Under the pieces are notes generated by a model. The model did no database searches, was not told the DNA's origin, and saw only the letters and a program-made list of their open reading frames with translations. Below are positions 17,112-25,603 of a stretch of DNA of 64,000 bases, piece after piece. The stretch's first letter is position 1; every line of letters begins with the position of its first letter. The stretch comes from Chitinophagales bacterium (GTDB lineage Bacteria; Bacteroidota; Bacteroidia; Chitinophagales; Chitinophagaceae): NCBI GenBank assembly GCA_015655015.1, contig JAATFV010000247.1, positions 1-64,000 of the forward strand, read 5' to 3'. Made by a program: the position numbers and the translations under genes.

Positions 17112-19979
17112 ATGAAAGGTTCAGCAACAGTTATCGTTCTTTTCCTCAGCGCTCTGTGTGCGCAGAACTCCATTGCCCAGGATTCCCTGTCTATCAGGGA
17201 TGCATCCGAAATCCGTCATAAGGCAGAATTACTCATTAAAAAGGAATTCAATGAATTGTTGAATTCGCTCGCCAGCACCGCCTTTGAATCCACGGAAATT
17301 GAAGAGACGATACATTCCTGTTATTCCGGAACACGCAACCGGATCTTCCGGGATTCTATGATCCTGGTCGAGGATGATATTAACCCGGCCTTTAAAAGCT
17401 CCGGCCAGTCAAGAGATGAAGTATTGGAAAAATATCTCAGGGATTTCGATCTGATGTATAAAAAAAGCGATACGGCTTCCGTCGAATTCCAGAATATCCG
17501 TTGTTCGGGCATCAAAAAAAAGGACAATATTTATATCAAGGTCTATTTCACCTCCCTTTTTAAAAACAAGAATACGATCAGCGATACGGCCTACGGCCCC
17601 ACGAACCGGGTGGCCGAAATAAAAGTCGATAAGGATGGCAGCCAATGGCAGCTGCATATTGTCCGGCTTGCCTTCTTTGCCCCCTCCGATACGGTGAATG
17701 ATATCGCCAATAATATTCCGTTAAAACATGAGATCAGTCAGCAGATACAACAATTGGCCTCCTCTCCCGATAGCGCAGCAGCAGTCGTCAGGCAGCAAAG
17801 CTTTGATGACGAAATTGCAGAAAAGGAAACCAAAAAAATGATCGAACAGGAGAAATATGACCAGGCGCAATTTCGAAAAATGATCAGCCAGGGCGATAAA
17901 TCCCTGGAAAATGATGATTTTCCCAATGCGCTGAAGTTCTATACACAGGCAAAGGAGCTAAGCCCTTATACCCCCGAGGCAACCGTCAAGATCAAACGAA
18001 CCAGGGATGCCATGGCCGCATACGCTACGAAAGCTACCGACCTGTCCAAACAATTCATCGAAAAGGCCAAATTAAAGGAGAAGAACCGCCAGTATAAGGA
18101 AGCGCTGGAAAACTACCAGCAAGCCTTCAAATATGATCCGACGATAGAAGCCAGCTATAAGCAACATATCGTGGAGCTCAATGTACGCTACGGCAAATAC
18201 GATGAATTGAATGAAAAATACCGTTCGGGCCTCTATAAAGAAGCTATTAAAGAGTACAATGATGCCATAAAGGCCGACGATAAAAATTCCGATTATTATC
18301 TCGGAAGAGCACGATGTGCCGAAAAGCTGGCGGACGGCTCCCGCAGCCGGGCCAAGGTGCTGGAGGATTATAACCGCGCCTGCGCCCTGGATCCCAATAA
18401 CCTGGAAGCGCTGAGGTACAGGGCGGAATATTACACCCGCAACAATGATTATTTTAAAGCCCTGACAGACTATAAGATCTTTTTGACCATCGACAAGGAA
18501 AATATCGACATTTACGAGCGAAAAGCGGAGCTGCATACCTTGCTTCAAAAACCCGACGACGCCATAGCAGACCTTGACGAAGCGCTGGTCATCAATCCCA
18601 AAGCTTCACATGTTTATTACAGCAAAGGCCTTTTGTTATACCAGAAAAAGAATTATAAAGACGCCAACGAGAATTTCTCGACTACCCTGCGTATTGATCC
18701 GGGAAATGCGCTGGCTTATTACAACAGGGGGAAATGCCAGCTCGACTTCAATAATGTAGTGAATGCAGCCGCCGACTTTGAGAATGCCCGCAGTAAAGGA
18801 CTTGACAGCAACGATATTAAAAACATCCAGACCTATGCGGAAGCTTTTTACCAGCGCTCTGTTACTCAATTCAATAACAATAAGGCAGATTCCGCCATCG
18901 TGCTGGTGGATTATGCCATCTCCATCGACCCCTCCTCCAGCCTGTACCGTTTCAGCAGGGGTGAATATTATTATGCATTGCACAATAATAAAGAGGCTAT
19001 TGTTTCCTATGACAAGGCTATTCAATTGAATAGCAACTATAATGCCGCCCTGTACCGACGGGGGCTGGCGTATTATAACCTCAAAGATTACCGGCCTGCC
19101 ATTGAAAATTTCTCCGCCGTGCTGAGCTTGAATAGCCAGGACCTCATGGCTCAAAAAGAGAAAGGAGACGCTTATTTCGCCTTGCATGAATATAGCAACG
19201 CCGCCACCTGTTATGAGACCTGCCTTAAAATAAACGCAGCCCAGAAGAATGGATTAATGCCAACCGTTCTGGCTGAGATCGACAACTCCCTGGGCAAATC
19301 TTATTTTGAGAAGGCCGACCTCGAAAAAGCGCTGGCGAATTTCAGGAATGCTATAAAAAATGATAAAAATCTTGCCGAAGCTTACTTTAACAGGGGGCAT
19401 ACCTATTACAAGTCGGGCCAGCTGTCCGATGCCATCGAAGACGTGACAAAAGCCCTCTCATTCGGGGAAGAGCACGAGCAGTGGTACTATGTGCTGGCGA
19501 AGACTTACCAGGACAAAAAGGATTTTAGCAATGCAGCCGCTAATTACAGCAAATGTATAAAGCTGGATACAGGGCTAAAATTCACAGATGCCGTCTATTA
19601 TTTGGGACATTGCAATTACCAGCTGCAGAATTATACGGCTGCGCTGCCCGCTTATTCCCGCGCTCTTTCTTTACAGCTGGATACGGCCATATCCTCTTTT
19701 AATATTGAATTGGGGAACGTCTATCTGAATACCGGCAAATACGATTCCGCCTATGCCTTCTACAATAAGACCTACCAAAAGGACAGTACGAATGGTTTTG
19801 CTTCTTATGGGATTGCAGCCACCCTTGTTCAAAAGGGAAAGAACGAGGAGTCGCTGGTTTGGTTTGACAAATCTTTTCAGACGAAGGCCCTGGCATATGG
19901 GGAGATCAAAAAAGACAAGCTTATCGCTAATATCCGTGACGACAAAAAGTTCAAGGCATTATTGAAAAAATATTACTGA
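17112..19979 (+). CDS. Long periplasmic TPR-repeat protein
   Basis: A 955-residue protein with a signal peptide (about 1-22, 'LCAQNSIAQ'), so the repeats should lie in the periplasm. Residues about 30-215 form a separate alpha/beta domain. A charged coiled stretch (about 230-255) leads into at least eighteen tetratricopeptide-type repeats up to the C-terminus, for example 'ALKFYTQAKELSPYTPEA', 'NYKDANENFSTTLRIDPGN' and 'DYRPAIENFSAVLSLNSQ'. It ends 2 bp before the PP2C gene. Such proteins are protein-protein scaffolds. A plausible role is binding periplasmic parts of the kinase or T6SS envelope complex, but no partner is shown by the sequence. Confidence 0.85.
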   Translation: MKGSATVIVLFLSALCAQNSIAQDSLSIRDASEIRHKAELLIKKEFNELLNSLASTAFESTEIEETIHSCYSGTRNRIFRDSMILVEDDINPAFKSSGQSRDEVLEKYLRDFDLMYKKSDTASVEFQNIRCSGIKKKDNIYIKVYFTSLFKNKNTISDTAYGPTNRVAEIKVDKDGSQWQLHIVRLAFFAPSDTVNDIANNIPLKHEISQQIQQLASSPDSAAAVVRQQSFDDEIAEKETKKMIEQEKYDQAQFRKMISQGDKSLENDDFPNALKFYTQAKELSPYTPEATVKIKRTRDAMAAYATKATDLSKQFIEKAKLKEKNRQYKEALENYQQAFKYDPTIEASYKQHIVELNVRYGKYDELNEKYRSGLYKEAIKEYNDAIKADDKNSDYYLGRARCAEKLADGSRSRAKVLEDYNRACALDPNNLEALRYRAEYYTRNNDYFKALTDYKIFLTIDKENIDIYERKAELHTLLQKPDDAIADLDEALVINPKASHVYYSKGLLLYQKKNYKDANENFSTTLRIDPGNALAYYNRGKCQLDFNNVVNAAADFENARSKGLDSNDIKNIQTYAEAFYQRSVTQFNNNKADSAIVLVDYAISIDPSSSLYRFSRGEYYYALHNNKEAIVSYDKAIQLNSNYNAALYRRGLAYYNLKDYRPAIENFSAVLSLNSQDLMAQKEKGDAYFALHEYSNAATCYETCLKINAAQKNGLMPTVLAEIDNSLGKSYFEKADLEKALANFRNAIKNDKNLAEAYFNRGHTYYKSGQLSDAIEDVTKALSFGEEHEQWYYVLAKTYQDKKDFSNAAANYSKCIKLDTGLKFTDAVYYLGHCNYQLQNYTAALPAYSRALSLQLDTAISSFNIELGNVYLNTGKYDSAYAFYNKTYQKDSTNGFASYGIAATLVQKGKNEESLVWFDKSFQTKALAYGEIKKDKLIANIRDDKKFKALLKKYY

Positions 19980-19981
19980 TC

Positions 19982-21004
19982 ATGAATCTTAGCGAAATCT
20001 ATTATTTACATGAAATCGGCGGGAAGAAGAATCAGGAAGACTATATCTGGCCGGTGCCCGGAACGGCCTCGCCGGATGATAAAATTTTCATTGTCTGTGA
20101 TGGGGTCGGCGGGTCGGAGAACGGAGAGATAGCCAGTAAAATAGTGGCACAATCTGTCGGGACGGCCCTTTTAAAATCCGCCAACCGGGAAATAGACATC
20201 CCTTTTATCAATCAATTATTGAGTGATGCCCGGCAAAAATTAATAGACTATGCCCGGTTGCATCAGATGAGCACTCATATGGCCACTACTTTTTCACTGC
20301 TGCTGTTCATCGATGAAAAGGCATTTATATCCTGGTGCGGCGACAGCAGGGTCTATCATATTCGCCAGGGGGAGATCCTGTACAAAACAGAAGACCATTC
20401 CCTGGTGAGCACCCTGGTCAAGAGCGGGGAGATAACAGCAGAAGATGCCCGGGACCACCCACAGAAAAACATGCTTTTAAGGGCTGTCAATGCGGACGAA
20501 CCGGACCCCGAAGCCGACGGACATTGGACGGAAGAGGTACAGGGGGGGGATTATTTTATGCTATGTACGGATGGTCTGCTGGAGAATATCGGCGAAAGGG
20601 ATATTAAATTCCTGTTAGAGCAAAATGATAAAGGCTCTATCGACCTGGTGTCTTCCGTTCAAAAGTTCTGCCAGGACAAGACCAAAGATAATTACTCCAT
20701 GTACCTCGTCAAGGTAAAGACAGAAGGGAAAGAGGACGGGAAGAAGAAGAGAAAAAACGCAATCGGCTGGCTGGCTATCGTGCTGCTCGTCTTGCTGGCA
20801 GCCGTAGCTTTCGTTATAAAAGAAAATTACTTCATGCCGAAAAAGGTCATGAATGTAGTAATTCCTGTGAATATCAATAAGGATTCTTTGGAAAATGCAG
20901 ATTCCATTATTCATGAAAACACCCTTTCCCGGAACGAGGGTGCTCCATTAAAGGATACGGTAAGTAAAGTGAAAGATTCCGCTCCTGTTCAGATCTTAAA
21001 ATGA
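19982..21004 (+). CDS. Membrane-anchored PP2C-type Ser/Thr phosphatase
   Basis: A 340-residue protein. The PP2C (PPM) domain fills residues about 5-245 and has the metal-binding and catalytic motifs 'NQEDY', 'CDGVGG', 'CGDSRVY', 'CTDGLLENI' and 'KDNYS'. One membrane helix follows at about 260-282, then a 55-residue Ser/Asp-rich tail that would lie in the periplasm, leaving the catalytic domain in the cytoplasm. It is immediately upstream of the tandem kinase, as PppA is paired with PpkA in proteobacterial T6SS loci. The likely role is to reverse the threonine phosphorylation made by that kinase. Confidence 0.93.
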   Translation: MNLSEIYYLHEIGGKKNQEDYIWPVPGTASPDDKIFIVCDGVGGSENGEIASKIVAQSVGTALLKSANREIDIPFINQLLSDARQKLIDYARLHQMSTHMATTFSLLLFIDEKAFISWCGDSRVYHIRQGEILYKTEDHSLVSTLVKSGEITAEDARDHPQKNMLLRAVNADEPDPEADGHWTEEVQGGDYFMLCTDGLLENIGERDIKFLLEQNDKGSIDLVSSVQKFCQDKTKDNYSMYLVKVKTEGKEDGKKKRKNAIGWLAIVLLVLLAAVAFVIKENYFMPKKVMNVVIPVNINKDSLENADSIIHENTLSRNEGAPLKDTVSKVKDSAPVQILK

Positions 21005-21010
21005 TTGTTT

Positions 21011-24004
21011 ATGGTACTCTTTTCCCGTTATGAATATAATCCCCAGGCTGACCTAATCGGCAAGGGGGCGTTTGCAAGGGTCTACAGAGCCCTGGATAAA
21101 GAGCTGAATACCGTTGTAGCCATTAAGATATGGAAGACCGGCGAGGCGCTTTCAGCACCCTTTATCCCTCTTGCAGACAGGCAACGATTGATGGGGTTGT
21201 CCCATCCCAATATCTGCTGTTATACAGCTATCGAGCAATTGGAAAAAGAAGATGCCTTCGGGGAAACCGAAACCATACAGGTATGCGTGCTGGAATTGCT
21301 GGATGGGGGAAATCTTACTCAATACTATCAGTCCCATAAAGATCCGGCCACCCTGGAAAAATTGCTGAACGATGTGGAAAGCGGACTCTCCTATCTGCAT
21401 AAGAGCGGAGTTGCCCACCTGGATATGAAAGCTTCCAATATCCTGATAAAAGAGACAGCACAGGGACCCGTTGCGAAGATCGCCGATTTCGGGACCGTTA
21501 ATCAGTCCGATATCGACGAGCAGTCATCTTATAATAGCGACTTCCGGTCTTTGGCCTCCATCGTTTATGAACTGCTTACCGGAGATACCATCCTTTCTGC
21601 GGACGAAACAGAAAAGTTCGGGAACCTGCCGCAGCCTTTCCGGGACCTTGTATACGGTTATCTTTCCCGGAATGCCAATAAGCCGGCAGAACAGCAAGTT
21701 TCCACCGACGATACGCAGATACTGACGCCTAAATCCCAACCCGTCTCGTCTGACGACACACAGATATTAAGTCCGAAGTCCCAGCCTGCTTCTTCCGATG
21801 ATACTCAGATATTGAGCCCAAGATCTGCATTGCCTGATGACACACAAATACTGACGCCTAAATCCCAGCCCGTCTCGTCTGACGACACACAGATACTAAG
21901 TCCGAAGCCCCAGCCTGCTTCTTCCGATGACACCGGGACATTGAGCCCAAAATCCACATCGCCTGATGACACGCAAATACTAACGCCTAAATCTCCGTCC
22001 GTCTCGTCTGACGACACACAGATACTAAGTCCGAAGCCCCAGCCTGCTTCTTCCGATGACACCCGGATTTTGAGCCCAAAATCCACATCGTCTGACGACA
22101 CGCAAATACTAACGCCTAAATCTCCGTCCGTCTCTTCTGACGACACGCAGATATTAAGTCCGAAGTCCCAGCCTGCTTCTTCCGATGATACCCGGATTTT
22201 GAGCCCAAAATCCACATCGCCTGACGACACGCAAATACTGACGCCTAAATCTCCGTCCGTCTCTTCTGACGACACGCGGAACCTGAATCCCGGGCCGAAG
22301 ACGCCTCCATCCGACGAAACACAAATACTGAGACCCCGAAAAGAGGAATTGTTGTCTCTCTTCAACCGTTATGAATATAATCCCAATACCGGCCTGATAG
22401 GAAAAGGCGGCTTTTCAAGGGTCTACAAAGCCTTTGATAAAAAATTGAACAGGTGGGTAGCTCTTAAAATCTACAAGGGCGGGGAATTTGCCGACCGTTA
22501 CAGTCCGATTGCCGAGATACGAAGGGTGGTGAACCTGGATCATCCCAATATCTGCCGTTACCTTGATATGGAGGAAATTGAAAAAGACAATTCTTTCGGA
22601 GAAAAAGAGATCACCCAGATCTGCGTGATGGAATTGCTGGATGGGGGCACTTTCGCACAGTATTATAATGCCAACAAGAACGAAAAGGTGCTGAAGAGCC
22701 TGCTGAACGATGTATTAAATGGCCTCTCCTATCTTCATAAGAACGGCATTGTTCACCGGGATATAAAACCGGCCAATATTCTGATAAAACAGACCATTGA
22801 CGGTCCGGTGGCGAAGATCACGGATTTTGGCATCAGCAAAGCCTCGGATTCAGTTAATAATAATAGTTCTTCTGCCCTGATCGTATCCATTCCCTATATG
22901 GCGCCCGAGCAATTAAATGTGAAAAAATATGGGATCAATGAAAAAATCTCCTATAATCTTGATCTGTGGTCACTGGGGGTAACTATTTATGAAGTAGTGA
23001 CGGGCAAAGTGCTGTTCAAGAATAACGAGCAGGATAGCTCTGAACAGATCATGACAAATATAATGGCGCCCGAGCTGCCGGAAAAGATCCGGGAACTGCC
23101 TCAGCCATTCAGGGATATCGTGTCTCATTGCATTGTCAAAAACGCTAAAGACCGTGCCCAAAAAGCAGAGGAGCTAATCGTACTGTTGCATGGCAATTAT
23201 GAGGAAGCGCCCCCTCCTGCCCTGCCATTACTCCCTCTCTCCAATAAAGGAAGCGTAGCTGAATCCGGGACTGTCCCCAAAAGCAAAACGTCCTTTTTTA
23301 TTGAAAGCGGAGAGGAGGGAGAAGTTGCCGTGAAAACCGGGAAATCAAGGTCCGTTAAAAAGAACAACGTTACCGATCGCCCGGAAGTTCCAATCAATAC
23401 GAAACGTAAAAAAAGAGTTGTTCTTATAGGTTTAGCGGCAGGTTTTATCGTGGCCTTCCTGGCCATCACATTTTATTTTTTTTCCCGGGAAAATAAGAAC
23501 GAAAATTTATCGGCTCCTGCCGTTAAAAAAACAGATCCGACGACGAATGTATCGGTTGCTCCTGCGAAGACATCTCCACAGGCTCCGGTACAAACACCTG
23601 CGCAAGCAACGGCCGATAGCACGGCCCAGCCGTCCTCCCCGGAAAAAACAAGCCCCCCCTCCGGAGAAGCAGGGTTCTCTGCCAGACAGCCAACCACTGC
23701 GAACGCAGAGAAAAAACCGAAGAGGGCTGCTGCTAATGAAAATCAGGAAGTCCCGGCCGCAGGCAACAGCAATCAGAAATATGTGCTGTTATTAACCACT
23801 ACGCAAAGCTGTACGGTAAAGATCAATCAGGAAGACTATGGAAAACTGGAAGCCGGTAAGATCCTGAAAGTATTCCTGGTGCCCGGAACGTATGTAATAC
23901 AGGCTACCAGCCTGAGTAATAACACCTCGGTCTATAACGGAAATCTGGAAGTAACGGAGAAGAACAGAAGCCAGGTGGGGCAATACAAGATCCCCCTACC
24001 CTGA
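21011..24004 (+). CDS. Membrane protein with two Ser/Thr kinase domains joined by a DDTxxL repeat linker
   Basis: A 997-residue protein starting at an ATG 6 bp after the phosphatase stop (a TTG at 21005 is the alternative). Kinase 1 (about 3-215) has the P-loop 'GKGAFARV', the AIK lysine, 'HLDMKASN' and 'ADFG', but lacks an APE motif and most of the activation segment. Residues 230-440 are a low-complexity linker with fifteen D-D/E-T-x-x-L motifs. Kinase 2 (about 450-726) is canonical: 'GKGGFSRV', 'HRDIKPAN', 'TDFGIS', 'YMAPEQ'. A membrane helix (about 802-823), a Pro/Thr-rich stretch and a small periplasmic beta domain (about 922-995) follow. With the upstream PP2C phosphatase and the FHA protein at 25604 it forms a likely phosphothreonine pathway for the adjacent T6SS. 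The substrates are not shown. Confidence 0.92.
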   Translation: MVLFSRYEYNPQADLIGKGAFARVYRALDKELNTVVAIKIWKTGEALSAPFIPLADRQRLMGLSHPNICCYTAIEQLEKEDAFGETETIQVCVLELLDGGNLTQYYQSHKDPATLEKLLNDVESGLSYLHKSGVAHLDMKASNILIKETAQGPVAKIADFGTVNQSDIDEQSSYNSDFRSLASIVYELLTGDTILSADETEKFGNLPQPFRDLVYGYLSRNANKPAEQQVSTDDTQILTPKSQPVSSDDTQILSPKSQPASSDDTQILSPRSALPDDTQILTPKSQPVSSDDTQILSPKPQPASSDDTGTLSPKSTSPDDTQILTPKSPSVSSDDTQILSPKPQPASSDDTRILSPKSTSSDDTQILTPKSPSVSSDDTQILSPKSQPASSDDTRILSPKSTSPDDTQILTPKSPSVSSDDTRNLNPGPKTPPSDETQILRPRKEELLSLFNRYEYNPNTGLIGKGGFSRVYKAFDKKLNRWVALKIYKGGEFADRYSPIAEIRRVVNLDHPNICRYLDMEEIEKDNSFGEKEITQICVMELLDGGTFAQYYNANKNEKVLKSLLNDVLNGLSYLHKNGIVHRDIKPANILIKQTIDGPVAKITDFGISKASDSVNNNSSSALIVSIPYMAPEQLNVKKYGINEKISYNLDLWSLGVTIYEVVTGKVLFKNNEQDSSEQIMTNIMAPELPEKIRELPQPFRDIVSHCIVKNAKDRAQKAEELIVLLHGNYEEAPPPALPLLPLSNKGSVAESGTVPKSKTSFFIESGEEGEVAVKTGKSRSVKKNNVTDRPEVPINTKRKKRVVLIGLAAGFIVAFLAITFYFFSRENKNENLSAPAVKKTDPTTNVSVAPAKTSPQAPVQTPAQATADSTAQPSSPEKTSPPSGEAGFSARQPTTANAEKKPKRAAANENQEVPAAGNSNQKYVLLLTTTQSCTVKINQEDYGKLEAGKILKVFLVPGTYVIQATSLSNNTSVYNGNLEVTEKNRSQVGQYKIPLP
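21700..22340 (+). repeat. In-frame coding repeat array, 15 DDTxxL motifs
   Basis: Fifteen copies of a 12-15 residue unit with the core S/P-D-D-T-Q/R/G-x-L-T/S-P; the last copy reads DET. They are arranged partly as a three-unit higher-order repeat (T-P-K, S-P-K, S-P-K types alternate). Every copy keeps Leu at +3 from the Thr. Near-identical DNA stretches, for example 'GACACGCAAATACTGACGCC', make the array prone to copy-number change. Confidence 0.92.
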
Positions 24005-24227
24005 TCCGACCGGGGGCAACATTACCCCTCCCTATACCACCGATTTCACCCTTTTCTTCCTTCCCTTGAAGGCATTTATGCCGAGGTCGTTCGATAGGCG
24101 AGCTTTATGGAAACCCTTCAAAGGGAATACAAGGTCTTTATTCTTTTGAGTCAGGTCTGCAAATTCGAAATTGGCAATTTGATGAAATTCCCTATTTTCA
24201 TTCAATATTAATTTTTCTTTAGTATTA

Positions 24228-24671
24228 ATGATACCGGTTTATCAGGCAATAGAGTTCAAAGACGAGATGATTGGCGGGAGTACCCGCCCCTGGCAGGTTA
24301 CTGTCTTAAAAAATGGGGCACCGGCAATTTATGTTGTTAAGTTATATACAGAAAAGAACAACGAGCAGAATTGCACCGTATTCAAAGAATGTGTTTGCAA
24401 AAACAACAGCATATGGGCACATAATTACAAGCGGCATATATTTTATGAAGTTCTGAGAAACTTAAATTTTACCGAAAACGATGGATTATTCGACGATTTT
24501 TCCTACTACCTCAGGGATTTAGTCAATTTCAAGTCCATTGATACGATAATGGAGCAGTTAGACGACTTAGGCCATCCGATAGATGCCTATTTATCGATTA
24601 AGGACTATCTTTGCACTGTTCAGGAAAAAACAACCACTTTTATTCAGTTAATTACTGACACAATACAATGA
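24228..24671 (+). pseudogene. HipA-like kinase remnant with internal in-frame deletion (proposed)
   Basis: An intact reading frame of 147 residues. The N-terminus ('GGSTRPWQV', 'PAIYVVKLYT') looks like the nucleotide-binding start of HipA-family kinases that pair with DUF3037 proteins. The C-terminus ('WAHNYKRHIFYEVLR', 'FDDFSYYLRDL') looks like their C-terminal helices. The family is usually around 260 residues, and the catalytic centre with the Asn/Asp motifs expected between these parts is missing, so it is probably inactive. It overlaps the DUF3037 gene by 4 bp (ATGA), a typical co-translated pair. The DNA is visibly richer in A+T than its surroundings, suggesting later acquisition. The deletion is judged from memory of the family, not from an alignment. 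Confidence 0.5.
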
Positions 24672-25543
24672 GCAAGACGTTTACCTATAGTGTTCTAAAA
24701 TATGTTCACTCTCAGTTTCTGGGAGAGGAATTGAACCTGGGTATTATTTTGTTTTTCCCAGACAAGGGCAGTTTGATATTTCGATATCCTAAAAATATTG
24801 ATAGGCTTAAAAAGGCTTATAAAAGTTTTACAGAACCTGCGATCAAGCCTTATCTACAGTCCTTTGAGAAAAGGGCCAAAAAATTGAGCGAAGAAAAGAT
24901 TTCCGGGAAACTTGAAGACATATTGCAGAAACATTTCCTGGCTCGGGATGCGTCCACCCTGCAGTTCGATGAAGTGCAATCGGTCGTTCAATATGTGGAC
25001 GACATTCAAGCCATATCTGACCATTATTTCAATTTATACTTTCCGGAAGAAAACCCGGAGTTGAATTATCAAATGGTCGATGTTGAACATTTTAAGCCGG
25101 TCTCAGATCGGCAAATTACAGCAGAATACAAAAATCTGCTATTTACAAAAGACGAGAATTTAAGAAAGTATATACGGAAAGGAATTGAACTGCGAAATAC
25201 AAGAGCTCATTTCAAGTCTGACCTGGTGTGGGAAAATGGAACGCTAAATGCTGTTAAGGGTATATCATTTGACCTTAAAGACGAGACAGCCATTTTAGAC
25301 AAATCTGTTCTCTTAACTGCTCAGCTAAATTACTTACAGCGTGAGGCAGAAAAAGATAATATCCGGTTTGATCTTTTGATTTCACGACCAAAACGGCCCG
25401 ATCTGTTTGCGACGTATGAAAATGCGCTTAAAACGCTTTCTGATATCAGTGCGAATAAAAAAATTGTCACTGAGGACAAGCTGTCGGAATATGCATCTTC
25501 AACGTTATTAGAAATAGAAAGACGTCCGGATAGACTGCATTAA
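24668..25543 (+). CDS. DUF3037-domain protein
   Basis: A 291-residue protein whose first 110 residues match the DUF3037 pattern ('YSVLKYVHSQFLGEELNLGI', then 'LFFPDKGSLIFRYP'). The rest is helical. DUF3037 genes commonly follow a HipA-like kinase gene, as here with a 4-bp overlap. The function is not established. The pair sits between the convergent kinase cluster and T6SS operon, and its low GC suggests an insertion unrelated to either. Confidence 0.75.
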   Translation: MSKTFTYSVLKYVHSQFLGEELNLGIILFFPDKGSLIFRYPKNIDRLKKAYKSFTEPAIKPYLQSFEKRAKKLSEEKISGKLEDILQKHFLARDASTLQFDEVQSVVQYVDDIQAISDHYFNLYFPEENPELNYQMVDVEHFKPVSDRQITAEYKNLLFTKDENLRKYIRKGIELRNTRAHFKSDLVWENGTLNAVKGISFDLKDETAILDKSVLLTAQLNYLQREAEKDNIRFDLLISRPKRPDLFATYENALKTLSDISANKKIVTEDKLSEYASSTLLEIERRPDRLH

Positions 25544-25603
25544 AATATGCAACAACCGCCATTCACATAACTTGCTAAAACACCTCATTCCAATCCGCTC
25601 TTG

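Noticed and set aside
21805-22365. A 186-residue antisense repeat protein (ICVSSDE.D repeats).
   Set aside because: It is the reverse translation of the kinase linker repeat. No promoter or start context supports it.
24005-24227. A terminator after the tandem kinase gene (GGGG ... CCCC near 24012-24030).
   Set aside because: The stem is only 4 bp with an 8-nt loop and no T-run follows.
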